Shown here: positions 1-8,320 of the stretch, one piece after another
How positions within the stretch are numbered: the stretch's first letter is position 1
Layout of the letters: each line of letters starts with the position of its first letter
Program-made: the position numbers and the translations under genes
Notes under the pieces: generated by a model
The model's database searches: none
Told to the model about the DNA's origin: nothing
The model's input: only the letters and a program-made list of their open reading frames with translations
From: CAZOKN01 sp964580525
GTDB taxonomy: Bacteria; Pseudomonadota; Alphaproteobacteria; Rickettsiales; UBA6187
Assembly (NCBI GenBank): GCA_964580525.1
Contig: CAZOKN010000006.1
Span: 1-58,847 of the forward strand
Direction of reading: 5' to 3'
DNA length: 58,847 nucleotides

Positions 1-1531
1 TGGGGAAATTGTTGTTGATACCATTATATCAGAGATGCAAAAAACATTGCATGAAGCCGGAATAAACGCTGAAGTTTTTGGTCGTATCAAAACGCCTTGT
101 TCTATCTGGCATAAGATGGAACGTAAAAATGTGAGTTTTGAACAGCTTTCTGATATTATGGCTTTCCGTATTATGACTAATAGTGTGGCGGAATGTTATC
201 AGGTTTTGGGTGTTATTCATTCTAACTACAAAATGATCCCGGATAGTTTTAAAGACTTTATCAGTACACCAAAAAATAACGGTTATAGGTCTTTACACAC
301 AGTTGTTATGGGCCCAGAGCAGCGTTTTATTGAAATACAAATAAGAACAAAAGAAATGCACCAAATAGCAGAGCTTGGGGTGGCGGCGCACTGGTCTTAT
401 AAACAAGATCGCGAATATAGCACAGATGGTAAGCAATATAAGTGGGTGCGAGAGCTTTTATACATCCTTGAACATACTTCCGACCCGGAAGAATTTATGG
501 AAAACACTAAGCTGGAAATGTACTATGACCAGGTGTTTTGTTTTACGCCAAAGGGCGAAATTATAGCTCTTCCTAAGGGTGCAACGCCTGTGGATTTTGC
601 GTATGAGGTACATTCAGGAATTGGCAATCATTGTTCAGGTGCGAAAGTTAATAATCGTATAGTGCCGCTCCGAACTGTCTTGCGTAATGGCGATCAGGTA
701 GAAATTATCACCACAAAAACGCAAGTGCCATCACCTTCATGGGAAAGTTTCGTTGTAACTGGTAAGGCTAAAAGTGAGATTAAACGTTTTGTGCGTGCCA
801 AAAAACGTGAGGAATATGTAAAGCTCGGTAAGTCTATATTGGAGCGTGCGTTAAAAGAAATTGGTAGTAAGAAAAAATTTTCTGATAAGATTTTTGAGCC
901 TGTGTTAAACCAGATGAAAAATAAAACATATTCTGATTTATATGCACTCGTAGGCGAAGGCATGGTTCCAGCGGCGGAAGTTATGCGTATTGTTTTCCCT
1001 GATAAAAAACTGCCTGATAAAAATAAAAAGAAAAATCCTTTTGCTTTCTTACGATTTAGTAAGGAAGTGAAAGAAGAGGCTGCTACGATTCCGATTAATG
1101 GTTTGATCCCTGGCATGGCGGTTGCTTTTGCTGAATGTTGTCATCCTATTCCTGGTGATACAATTGTTGGGGTGGTGACGACTGGTAAAGGCATAACAAT
1201 ACATACTAGCGATTGCGAAGTGCTTAGCAATTTTGCCAGCACTCCTGAGCGTCTTGTTGACGTTTCTTGGGGCAAAGATACTGGAGAAGAGGGTTATATA
1301 GGTCGTTTGAAAGTGACTCTGGTGCATGAGGCTGGTAGCCTTGCTGCACTTGCGGATCTTGTGTCGAAGGATAATGGCAATATAACAAATTTAAGAATTA
1401 CTAATCGTACGCCTGATTTTTTTGAAATGATTGTTGATGTTGGAGTTAAAGGTGCTAAACATCTCTCTAACATTGTTACATCTCTTAGAACGAATCCGCA
1501 TATTCAGGCGGTGGAGAGATATAAGCATTAG
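1..1531 (+). CDS. Rel/SpoT-family (p)ppGpp synthetase/hydrolase, 3' part
   Basis: The gene is cut by the left window edge; the frame is open from base 2, giving about 509 residues. The remaining part starts inside the (p)ppGpp synthetase domain (RIKTPCSIWHKM, DIMAFRI, NGYRSLHT, EIQIRTKEMH). A TGS domain follows (about nt 525-725), then a Cys-Cys motif (ECCHPIPGD, about nt 1130-1158) and a C-terminal ACT domain (about nt 1300-1520). This is the architecture of long Rel/SpoT stringent-response enzymes, which make and usually also degrade (p)ppGpp in the cytoplasm. The N-terminal HD hydrolase domain would lie outside the window, so hydrolase activity cannot be judged. pdxJ follows 16 bp downstream, probably in one transcript. 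Family assignment is firm; synthase-only versus bifunctional is open. Confidence 0.95.
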   Translation, partial: GEIVVDTIISEMQKTLHEAGINAEVFGRIKTPCSIWHKMERKNVSFEQLSDIMAFRIMTNSVAECYQVLGVIHSNYKMIPDSFKDFISTPKNNGYRSLHTVVMGPEQRFIEIQIRTKEMHQIAELGVAAHWSYKQDREYSTDGKQYKWVRELLYILEHTSDPEEFMENTKLEMYYDQVFCFTPKGEIIALPKGATPVDFAYEVHSGIGNHCSGAKVNNRIVPLRTVLRNGDQVEIITTKTQVPSPSWESFVVTGKAKSEIKRFVRAKKREEYVKLGKSILERALKEIGSKKKFSDKIFEPVLNQMKNKTYSDLYALVGEGMVPAAEVMRIVFPDKKLPDKNKKKNPFAFLRFSKEVKEEAATIPINGLIPGMAVAFAECCHPIPGDTIVGVVTTGKGITIHTSDCEVLSNFASTPERLVDVSWGKDTGEEGYIGRLKVTLVHEAGSLAALADLVSKDNGNITNLRITNRTPDFFEMIVDVGVKGAKHLSNIVTSLRTNPHIQAVERYKH

Positions 1532-1547
1532 TGCGAGGAGTTAAAAA

Positions 1548-2276
1548 ATGAACCACCTACGTCTAGGCGTAAATATAGATCATGTTGCTACAATAAGGAA
1601 TGCACGCGGTGGCGAACATCCTGATCCTGTGCGTGCAGCGCTTTTAGCAATGAAAGCAGGAGCTGATGGAATAACTGCGCATTTGCGTGAGGATAGGCGG
1701 CATATACGTGATAATGATATTTTTCGTTTGAAAAATGAGGTTGCATTACCTCTTAATATGGAAATGGCAGCGACAGAAGAAATGTTGCAAATAGCCCTAA
1801 AAGTGAAGCCGCATGCTTGTTGTATAGTCCCGGAAAAACGCCAGGAAATTACAACTGAAGGCGGGTTGGATGTTGTGGGTGGTAAGAAAATTTTGCTGCC
1901 TATGATTAAAAAATTGCAAGATGCCAGGATAAAGGTTTCGTTATTTATTGATGCTGATGCAAAGCAAATAGAGGCTTCCTCCCAAGTTGGAGCGGATATT
2001 GTTGAAATACATGCGGGGCCTTATACCAAGGCTACTGGCGAAAAAAGGCAAAAAGAGCTGGATAAAATTATAAAAAGCGCAAAAATTATTGAAAAAGAAG
2101 GCATAGAATGTCATGCGGGGCATGGGCTGACTTTTGAATGTGTTAAGCCTGTGGCGGCCATTGCCAATATGCGGGAGCTTAATATTGGCCATTTTTTAAT
2201 GGGTGAGGCAATGTTTGTGGGGCTGGAGCCGGTTCTTAGGCAGATGCGTAAACTCATGGACGAAGCAAGAGGATGA
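1548..2276 (+). CDS. pdxJ: Pyridoxine 5'-phosphate synthase
   Basis: A 242-residue protein, the usual length for PdxJ. It condenses 3-amino-2-oxopropyl phosphate with 1-deoxyxylulose 5-phosphate to pyridoxine 5'-phosphate, the last ring-forming step of the DXP-dependent vitamin B6 route. The N-terminal signature LGVNIDHVATIRNARGG and the HLREDRRHIRD segment around residues 45-55 are characteristic, as are LPLNMEMAATEEM and the C-terminal ECHAGHGL and LNIGHFLMGEA. The ATG is preceded by GCGAGGAG, a good ribosome binding site. The gene ends on TGA, showing that TGA is a normal stop here. It lies between the Rel/SpoT gene and dapF on the same strand; B6 synthesis implies incomplete dependence on a host for this cofactor. 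Confidence 0.96.
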   Translation: MNHLRLGVNIDHVATIRNARGGEHPDPVRAALLAMKAGADGITAHLREDRRHIRDNDIFRLKNEVALPLNMEMAATEEMLQIALKVKPHACCIVPEKRQEITTEGGLDVVGGKKILLPMIKKLQDARIKVSLFIDADAKQIEASSQVGADIVEIHAGPYTKATGEKRQKELDKIIKSAKIIEKEGIECHAGHGLTFECVKPVAAIANMRELNIGHFLMGEAMFVGLEPVLRQMRKLMDEARG

Positions 2277-2323
2277 TTAGAAATCCTTTGTAAATTGCTG
2301 AAAAATAAGGTATATAGCTGGTC

Positions 2324-3136
2324 ATGAAAAATATAGATTTTATAAAAATGCACGGTTTGGGTAATGATTTTGTCATTATTGACCTGCGCTCACAAAAAAT
2401 AGCGATATCGCCTGATATGGCGCGGGAAGTATGCGACCGTAACCGTGGTGTTGGCTGCGATCAGCTTGTAACTATTGAAAGTTCAGGCAAGGGCGATTGT
2501 TTTGTGCGTTTTTATAATAATGATGGCAGCGAGTCTAGCGCCTGCGGTAATGCTACGAGATGTATTGCTAAATTGATGATTGCTGAGACGGGCAGAGAGA
2601 AAGTTGTTATTGAAACCAAAGCCGGAATCTTGGAATGCTGGCAGGCGGAAAATGGCTTGATTGCAGTCAATATGGGAAAATTTAAGAATGATTGGCAGTC
2701 AATTCCTCTAAGTAGAGAAAGCGATACTTTGGCTGTTGATATAAGCGAAGGTGGCTTGAAAAACCCTGTTGCGGTTAATGTGGGTAATCCGCATGCGGTG
2801 TTTTTTATTGATAACATCCAGGATTTTCCTCTACAAAATGTAGGGCCAAAGCTTGAGCATAATAAAATTTTTCCACAGCGTGCGAATATAGAAATTGCAC
2901 AAATTATCTCGAAAAAAGAGATTAATATGCGGGTTTGGGAGCGTGGAAGCGGTGAAACTATGGCTTGTGGCACCGGTGCTTGCGCTGTTGGAGTGGCAGC
3001 TTACTTGAAAGGTTTTGCAGATAGCGAAGTTGTTGTTCATTTAACAGGCGGCGATTTAAAAATAAATATACAAAAAGACCATACTGTTATAATGACAGGT
3101 GCGGCTGTGGAAGTGTTTAGAGGAAGGATTAAGTAG
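2324..3136 (+). CDS. dapF: Diaminopimelate epimerase
   Basis: This 270-residue enzyme interconverts LL- and meso-diaminopimelate for peptidoglycan and lysine synthesis. Both catalytic cysteines are visible in their family motifs: SACGNATRC near residue 73 and ACGTGACAV near residue 217. The N-terminal MHGLGNDFVIID and NPHAVFF are also diagnostic. The start at 2324 gives the standard N-terminus; the ribosome binding site is weak. dapF sits upstream of mtaB, as is seen in other alphaproteobacteria. The 142 bp after it carry an iterated inverted repeat (see the repeat entry). Confidence 0.97.
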   Translation: MKNIDFIKMHGLGNDFVIIDLRSQKIAISPDMAREVCDRNRGVGCDQLVTIESSGKGDCFVRFYNNDGSESSACGNATRCIAKLMIAETGREKVVIETKAGILECWQAENGLIAVNMGKFKNDWQSIPLSRESDTLAVDISEGGLKNPVAVNVGNPHAVFFIDNIQDFPLQNVGPKLEHNKIFPQRANIEIAQIISKKEINMRVWERGSGETMACGTGACAVGVAAYLKGFADSEVVVHLTGGDLKINIQKDHTVIMTGAAVEVFRGRIK

Positions 3137-3278
3137 CACAAAAGTTCAAAAGCGCAAAAGCGCAAAAGTTAAGTTGTAAATATTTGATGAAACGTGCGTT
3201 TAGCACCTAAGAAATTTTACCTATTCTTTACTTTTGCACTCTTGTACTTTTGCGCCTTTGCGCCAATAATAGAAAAAA
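3137..3278. repeat. Iterated-word inverted repeat between dapF and mtaB
   Basis: The left part (about 3140-3172) repeats the word AAAAGCGC/AAAAGT several times. The right part (about 3230-3264) carries the complementary words ACTTTTGCAC, TACTTTTGCGC and TTTGCGCC. The segment GCGCAAAAGT can pair with ACTTTTGCGC, giving a long, slipped stem around an AT-rich loop. There is no ORF or tRNA in it. It resembles the GTGAGT/ACTCAC palindromes elsewhere in the window in architecture (short words iterated in both arms) but uses different words. Confidence 0.7.
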
Positions 3279-4535
3279 ATGACCCAAGAAATAATAACAT
3301 TCGGATGTCGCTTAAATAGTTACGAAAGCGAAGTGATAAAGGATAATTTGCGTAAAGCGAATTTGAACGACGTTATTGTATTCAATACCTGTGCTGTAAC
3401 CAAAGAAGCTGAGCGTCAGGCTAAGCAGGCTATCCGCAAAGCCAGACGTGAGAATCCAGATAAGAAAATCATCGTAACTGGTTGTTCTGCGCAGATAAAT
3501 CCAGATCAATACGCAAAAATGTCCGAGGTTGATAAAGTTATCGGCAATGAAGAAAAGCTTTCTGAAAAAAGCTACCGCGAGCCATTCTCTATTGAAAATA
3601 GCGAAAAAGTTTTAGTTAATGACATTATGTCGATAAAGGAAACTGCATCGCACATGGTGAGCAGTTTGGATGGCAAAGCGCGCGCGTTTGTACAGGTACA
3701 AAATGGCTGTAACCACCGCTGCACATTTTGTATAATTCCATATGGCCGTGGCAATAGCCGTTCTGTACCGATTGGCGAAATTGTTACGCAAGTTCGCAAG
3801 CTTGTCGAAAGTGGTTATAAGGAAGTTGTTGTTACTGGCGTTGATATTACTGATTATGGTAAGGATTTGCCGGGAACTCCAACTCTTGGACAAATGATGA
3901 AGCGTCTATTGGCTTTGGTGCCTGAACTTCCTCGCTTACGCCTTTCCTCTGTTGATGTAGCTGAAATTGACGAGGATTTATTTGCGCTTATTGAGCATGA
4001 GCCGCGCCTTATGCCGCATTTTCATATATCACTTCAAGCGGGTGATAATATGATTTTAAAACGTATGAAACGTCGCCACACGCGCGAGGATGTTTTGCGC
4101 TTTGTTGAAAAGGTGAGGGCGATGCGTCCTTATGTTTCTTTTGGTGCTGATATTATCGCAGGCTTCCCGACCGAAACTGATGAAATGTTTGAAAATACTT
4201 TGAACCTCGTGCATGAGGCTGGTTTGCAGCATTTGCACGTGTTTCCATATTCTGAACGTAGCGGCACTCCGGCTGCTAAAATGCCGCAATTGCCTAAACA
4301 GGTGCGTAAAGAGCGTGCTGCGCGTTTGCGTGCTGCTGGAGAAGTTGAGCTGGCAAAATATTTATCTACACAAAAAGGCCGCACAATTTCTGCAATTGTT
4401 GAACAGGATAATTTCGCGCGTGCGGAAGATTTTTCTCTGGTTGAAATTGCTTCTGGGCAAAAGATTGGCGAATTGGTTAGTGTGGAAGTGGCTAGCTCTG
4501 TAGGAAATAAATTAATGGGTGGAGCTTTAGTATAA
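3279..4535 (+). CDS. mtaB: tRNA N6-threonylcarbamoyladenosine-37 methylthiotransferase
   Basis: This is a 418-residue radical-SAM methylthiotransferase that converts t6A37 to ms2t6A37 in ANN-decoding tRNAs. The N-terminal UPF0004 domain supplies three cluster cysteines (FGCRLN, NTCAVTK, TGCSAQ). The radical-SAM CxxxCxxC follows as CNHRCTFC near residue 145, then the core barrel with ISLQAGD and IIAGFPTET. The start GCRLN rather than GCQMN separates MtaB from MiaB and RimO. The ATG follows the repeat-rich intergenic stretch with no strong ribosome binding site. The next gene, on the other strand, converges within 5 bp of the stop. Confidence 0.94.
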   Translation: MTQEIITFGCRLNSYESEVIKDNLRKANLNDVIVFNTCAVTKEAERQAKQAIRKARRENPDKKIIVTGCSAQINPDQYAKMSEVDKVIGNEEKLSEKSYREPFSIENSEKVLVNDIMSIKETASHMVSSLDGKARAFVQVQNGCNHRCTFCIIPYGRGNSRSVPIGEIVTQVRKLVESGYKEVVVTGVDITDYGKDLPGTPTLGQMMKRLLALVPELPRLRLSSVDVAEIDEDLFALIEHEPRLMPHFHISLQAGDNMILKRMKRRHTREDVLRFVEKVRAMRPYVSFGADIIAGFPTETDEMFENTLNLVHEAGLQHLHVFPYSERSGTPAAKMPQLPKQVRKERAARLRAAGEVELAKYLSTQKGRTISAIVEQDNFARAEDFSLVEIASGQKIGELVSVEVASSVGNKLMGGALV

Positions 4536-4539
4536 GCTT

Positions 4540-6006
4540 CTATTTGTGTCGTTCAGGATTCTTTGTATTTATCTTCTTTGTATGATGTCCTAGATTTTTA
4601 TCTTCTTTGTTTTGGTGATTTTTATCAAGCTTGGCAACTTGTTCTTTTATACCGCTGAGAGTGTGTTTTTTACTCAGTGATTCAATTTCTTCCCAGCTTT
4701 TATTAGCCATAAATTCTTCGATATTACGGCTAAGGTTATCTAGTTTATTTTCTAATCTTTTGTTTACAGCAATTTCTTTTGTTTCGCTTGTGTTCTCATC
4801 AAGTGTAATAAATTTTTTTTCTATTCGTGTATTGCGTTTCAAAACTGCTTCTGCGTTATCGCCTTTTTTATTTACAGGTGATGTTGAAGAAAATGCTCTA
4901 TCTTCGTCAAACCTTGAATTTATACGACTGATAGATTGTTCAGAAAGAATTGAACGTGGCGGAAGTTTGCAAACTTTTACACCCATTTTTTCAGCGTCAG
5001 ATAATGTATAGTATAAAGTTTCTTTTGCTTCACCTTTAAGGGTTTTTAAATCTTCCTTTGTTGCCAAGTTTCTTTTCATAAAATCGCCTACGCTGGAGTA
5101 ACCTTTCGGGAGATAATTTTTTGCGCTTGAAAGCTCTGAGCAGCCGTTTATTGAAAATATGGTACAGCCTCGGCCATCTCCTTGTATTTTATCAAAATTC
5201 ATTAATATGTCGAATGAGCCAGGAACAAAATTTTGTTCACATATTTTTTTTGCAACTTTAGCATTGTGCTTAACCCACTTACCAAAGTCGGCTAAAGGGT
5301 CTATAAAAATAATATTAGTATGACCTTTATCTTTTTCAACCATTCCATAAATAGCATGTCCGCCATTGTATATTGTAAAAGTGATAGGTATGTCTGGTTC
5401 TAGTTCAGCTAACTTTATAGCTTCTGTGATAAATTCTTCTGTTTCATAAGGTGTGATGCGATAGGCTTGGAATGTTTCGTTACGTTTATCCTTATGCTCT
5501 TTTTTCATTGCAAGAGCTATGTCCATTCCATCATATCTAATATTTCCAAGGCCTTTGTTAAATTGCTCTGATATTAAATATTTTTTGTTATTTTCGACGA
5601 ATCTATCCTTCTCTCTTTGGTCTATACCATATTCCACTTCCTCTGCGAATATATCCAGCATATCAAAGATTTTTTCTCTTTCTTCTTTTGTTGTTTGTAA
5701 CTTGGAGAGTTTGTCAAAAAAATTGTTTCCTTTGTCATCTTTTGCTTCTAGTCTATGCTTAAATTTCGGTACAGTTTGTAACCAACCAAAATCATCCAAT
5801 AAATATAAAGATTGCCAATTCGCTTGTTCTATTATTTCATCGATGATGCACTTTTTGTGACCTTTAATTTTTTTGAGCAGAATACTTGGCTCAATACCTT
5901 CCTTTATTCCAATATCTGTTTCTTGGAAACCAATATAATATTCTATCATTCTTTCATTAAAAGAATCTCCAGTTTTAAGGAGTTCTTTTATAAGCTTTTT
6001 TTTCAT
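4540..6006 (-). CDS. YopJ/HopZ-like (clan CE) acetyltransferase effector candidate
   Basis: A 488-residue protein with no signal peptide or membrane segment. The central region matches the YopJ/HopZ/PopP2 (peptidase C55, Ser/Thr acetyltransferase) pattern. It has a histidine in NGGHAIYG (H217), an acidic residue 19 positions later in IIFIDP (D236), and then QGDGRGCTIFSING with Q275 and C281. Clan CE enzymes have Gln-x5-Cys, as here. From memory, the His-to-acid distance of 19 and His-to-Cys distance of 64 are close to YopJ (H109/E128/C172) and PopP2 (H260/D279/C321). Known members acetylate Ser/Thr/Lys of host kinases or other host proteins after secretion. The C-terminal 120 residues are charged and low in complexity. 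The gene is divergent from dut and convergent with mtaB, an isolated insertion among housekeeping genes. Family membership is inferred from motif spacing; the host target is unknown. Confidence 0.68.
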   Translation of the reverse strand: MKKKLIKELLKTGDSFNERMIEYYIGFQETDIGIKEGIEPSILLKKIKGHKKCIIDEIIEQANWQSLYLLDDFGWLQTVPKFKHRLEAKDDKGNNFFDKLSKLQTTKEEREKIFDMLDIFAEEVEYGIDQREKDRFVENNKKYLISEQFNKGLGNIRYDGMDIALAMKKEHKDKRNETFQAYRITPYETEEFITEAIKLAELEPDIPITFTIYNGGHAIYGMVEKDKGHTNIIFIDPLADFGKWVKHNAKVAKKICEQNFVPGSFDILMNFDKIQGDGRGCTIFSINGCSELSSAKNYLPKGYSSVGDFMKRNLATKEDLKTLKGEAKETLYYTLSDAEKMGVKVCKLPPRSILSEQSISRINSRFDEDRAFSSTSPVNKKGDNAEAVLKRNTRIEKKFITLDENTSETKEIAVNKRLENKLDNLSRNIEEFMANKSWEEIESLSKKHTLSGIKEQVAKLDKNHQNKEDKNLGHHTKKINTKNPERHK

Positions 6007-6011
6007 TATTT

Positions 6012-6031
6012 ACGTACTTTTGTTGGTACGT
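6012..6031. promoter_or_regulatory. Short dyad in the YopJ-like/dut divergent region
   Basis: ACGTAC and GTACGT are separated by 8 bases, immediately upstream of the start codon of the YopJ-like gene and 170 bp from dut. The rest of the 196-bp divergent region is very AT-rich with no ORF. An operator is possible, but six-base arms are short. Confidence 0.3.
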
Positions 6032-6202
6032 TTATTGTGACATAAAAGGCTTAAATAATTCTTAATATATTAATCAATTTTTGATTTTTATGGCTTTTTA
6101 GCTGGGAAATGGGCTATAAAAATGTAAAATAAAAATATTTACATTTTTTAGCAGTGAAATATAGTGGCTATATATTCATGAATAATAGAAAAAGGCTTAA
6201 AA

Positions 6203-6664
6203 ATGTTAAAAATAGAACTAAAAAAACTCGCCAATGCAGAGGGATTAGACCTTCCTTTCTACACGACTGAGCACAGCGCAGGAATGGATTTACTTGCTGC
6301 TATAGATGCTGATATTGTTTTGCAGCCTGGTAAAAGAATTCTGGTTAAAACAGGTTTGAGCATTGCTTTGCCGGATGGTTATGAAGCTCAAATTCGTCCG
6401 CGTTCTGGCCTTGCCTTTAAAAATGGTATTACAGTTTTGAACAGCCCTGGCACAATTGATGCTGATTATCGTGGTGAAATTGGTGTTATCCTTATAAATC
6501 ATGGCGAAGAGGATTTCACTATCAGTCGTGGCATGCGTATTGCCCAGATGGTTATTGCGCAATATGCACGTGCAGTTTGGCACCAGGTTGGGGAGCTTTC
6601 TGAAACAGCCAGAGGTGAGGGTGGTTTTGGTTCAACAGGTATTAAACAGGTTGTGACGGCATAA
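6203..6664 (+). CDS. dut: dUTP diphosphatase
   Basis: A trimeric-type dUTPase of 153 residues, hydrolysing dUTP to dUMP and PPi to keep uracil out of DNA and to feed dTMP synthesis. All five signature motifs are present in order: AGMDLLA, RPRSGLAFKNG, GTIDADYRGEI, RIAQMVIAQ and the C-terminal GEGGFGSTG lid. The last codon and stop (GCATAATG) overlap the start of the following Rrf2 gene by one base, so the two are translationally coupled. Confidence 0.97.
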   Translation: MLKIELKKLANAEGLDLPFYTTEHSAGMDLLAAIDADIVLQPGKRILVKTGLSIALPDGYEAQIRPRSGLAFKNGITVLNSPGTIDADYRGEIGVILINHGEEDFTISRGMRIAQMVIAQYARAVWHQVGELSETARGEGGFGSTGIKQVVTA

Positions 6665-7092
6665 TGTTATCAGCAAAGTTTTACGAAGGATTGGAAGCTG
6701 TTTTATATGTAGCGCTAAATGCGGGTGCCTCGCCAGTTAGCAGCAAAGATATTTGTGCATCGCAAGGACAGCTTCCTCGTCATTTGGAGCCGATTCTCCA
6801 GCTCTTCGTAAAAAATGGAATATTAAAAGGCACTAAAGGCCCAAGGGGTGGTTATGCTTTGGCGCGTGAGAAGAGAAAAATAAATCTGGCGGAATTATAT
6901 AGTATTTTTGAAGAAGGCTTTGTTTCCAAGGGTAAAGCAAGTGCTTTGAAAAAAAATATTATCAAACCAATTTATAGTGAAATTGAGAAAATAAATTTAG
7001 CTTTTATGGAAAATATAACTGTTGAAGATTTGTGTAGGGATGCTGTTGCTGCAGGTGGCGGAGAAAAAGAATCTGAGAATTTTAATATATAG
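6664..7092 (+). CDS. Rrf2-family transcriptional regulator
   Basis: This 142-residue protein has an N-terminal winged helix: MLSAKFYEGLEAVLYVA, a recognition region near LPRHLEPILQLFVKNGIL, and the wing KGPRGGYALAR. This is the Rrf2/IscR/CymR layout. The three cysteines that bind the Fe-S cluster in IscR and NsrR (normally about residues 92-106) are absent. Only two scattered cysteines remain (ICAS, DLCRD), so it is more CymR-like than a cluster sensor. It overlaps dut by one base and is followed by cysK after 157 bp. Control of cysteine synthesis is a plausible inference. Confidence 0.85.
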   Translation: MLSAKFYEGLEAVLYVALNAGASPVSSKDICASQGQLPRHLEPILQLFVKNGILKGTKGPRGGYALAREKRKINLAELYSIFEEGFVSKGKASALKKNIIKPIYSEIEKINLAFMENITVEDLCRDAVAAGGGEKESENFNI

Positions 7093-7180
7093 CACGAGTT
7101 GTTATTAGTTTTACAAACCCGCAGTTACTAGGCGCCTAAACCATTTTTTCCTTGAAAGTTGAAGCCAATTATTAGATAAC

Positions 7181-7200
7181 ATAGGCTATATAAGACCTAT
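7181..7200. promoter_or_regulatory. Candidate operator dyad upstream of cysK
   Basis: ATAGG and CCTAT face each other across 10 bases, about 50 bp before the cysK start and downstream of the Rrf2 gene. Rrf2 regulators bind AT-rich dyads of about this size. The arms are only 5 bp, so this is a tentative site. Confidence 0.3.
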
Positions 7201-7249
7201 ACATAAGGATTATGATTCAGATCTTTAATAACAAAAAGGAAATTTTATT

Positions 7250-8242
7250 ATGAGCAATGCAGCGTTAAAAAAACAAAGTACTTACAATCCTTCTTTGTCT
7301 ACGAAGGGCAGGGGTAAGGTTTATCAGAATATAGTTGAAACTATTGGCGATACGCCTTTGGTTAAATTAAACAAAATCGCAAAAGATGCTGGTTGTGTTG
7401 CTGAAATTTATGCAAAGCTGGAGTTTTTTAACCCGCTTTCAAGTGTGAAAGATCGTTTGGCGTTTGGTATGATTGAAGCTGCTGAGCAAGCTGGCTTGAT
7501 AAAAAAAGATACAGTGATTGTTGAACCTACTTCAGGTAATACAGGAATTGCGCTGGCTTTCATTTGTGCTTCTAAAGGCTATAAGCTGATTTTGACAATG
7601 CCTGAGAGCATGTCAATTGAGCGTCGTAAAATGTTGAAAATCCTTGGTGCTGAGCTGGAACTTACTCCAGCTGCAAAAGGTATGCGCGGAGCTATTGAAA
7701 GAGCTGAGGAAATTATTGGCCAAAATCCACATGCTTTCATGCCACAACAATTTAAAAATGAGGCTAACCCAGCAATTCATAGAACAACAACTGCTGAAGA
7801 AGTTTGGAATGATACAGATGGTGGCGTTGACATTTTCATCGCGGGTGTTGGTACTGGTGGAACACTTACAGGTACGGCAGAAGTTTTGAAAAAGCGTAAG
7901 CCAGGTGTTAAGATTATAGCTGTTGAGCCTGAAGATAGCCCTGTGCTTTCTGGTGGTAAGCCTGGTCCTCACAAAATTCAAGGTATTGGCGCTGGCTTCG
8001 TTCCTGATGTTTTGAGAACAGATTTGATTGATGAAGTTATCACTATCGGTAATGAAACTTCGTTTGCAACAGCTAGAAAAGTTTCGCAAACTGATGGTAT
8101 ACCTGCTGGTATTTCTTCAGGTGCTACTATCGCTGCGGCTTTGGAAGTTGGCGCACGTCCTGAAAATAAAGGCAAAAAAATTGTAGTTATCTGCGCTTCA
8201 TGCTCAGAGAGATATTTGTCTACTGCGCTTTTTGGGGAGTAG
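7250..8242 (+). CDS. cysK: Cysteine synthase (O-acetylserine sulfhydrylase A)
   Basis: A 330-residue PLP enzyme that makes cysteine from O-acetylserine and sulfide. The PLP lysine lies in SSVKDRLAFGM (near residue 67). PTSGNTGIAL binds substrate, GVGTGGTLTGT holds the phosphate, and the C-terminal ASCSERYLSTALF is typical. It has about 20 extra N-terminal residues before the canonical start region (VYQNIVETIGDTPLV). The chosen ATG has AAAAAGGAAA upstream and is supported. It is preceded by an Rrf2 regulator and followed by a palindromic repeat and then a MoeB-like gene. This grouping suggests sulfur handling. Confidence 0.96.
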   Translation: MSNAALKKQSTYNPSLSTKGRGKVYQNIVETIGDTPLVKLNKIAKDAGCVAEIYAKLEFFNPLSSVKDRLAFGMIEAAEQAGLIKKDTVIVEPTSGNTGIALAFICASKGYKLILTMPESMSIERRKMLKILGAELELTPAAKGMRGAIERAEEIIGQNPHAFMPQQFKNEANPAIHRTTTAEEVWNDTDGGVDIFIAGVGTGGTLTGTAEVLKKRKPGVKIIAVEPEDSPVLSGGKPGPHKIQGIGAGFVPDVLRTDLIDEVITIGNETSFATARKVSQTDGIPAGISSGATIAAALEVGARPENKGKKIVVICASCSERYLSTALFGE

Positions 8243-8248
8243 GAAAAT

Positions 8249-8315
8249 AGTGCGAGTTTGAGTGTTTAGTGTGAGTAAGGATTTTTACTCGCACTAAACG
8301 CTATTCTCTCGCACT
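8249..8315. repeat. Nested palindrome, copy 1 (cysK/moeB-like gap)
   Basis: The outer arms AGTGCGAG (8249-8256) and CTCGCACT (8308-8315) are exact complements. Inside them, TTTAGTGTGAGTAA pairs with TTACTCGCACTAAA around a 6-base loop, with one G-T wobble. The element fills the whole intergenic space up to the next start codon and leaves no ordinary ribosome binding site for the downstream gene. The same arm words recur at 18905-18968, 26783-26860 and 54776-54844. Confidence 0.85.
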
Positions 8316-8320
8316 CCCTT

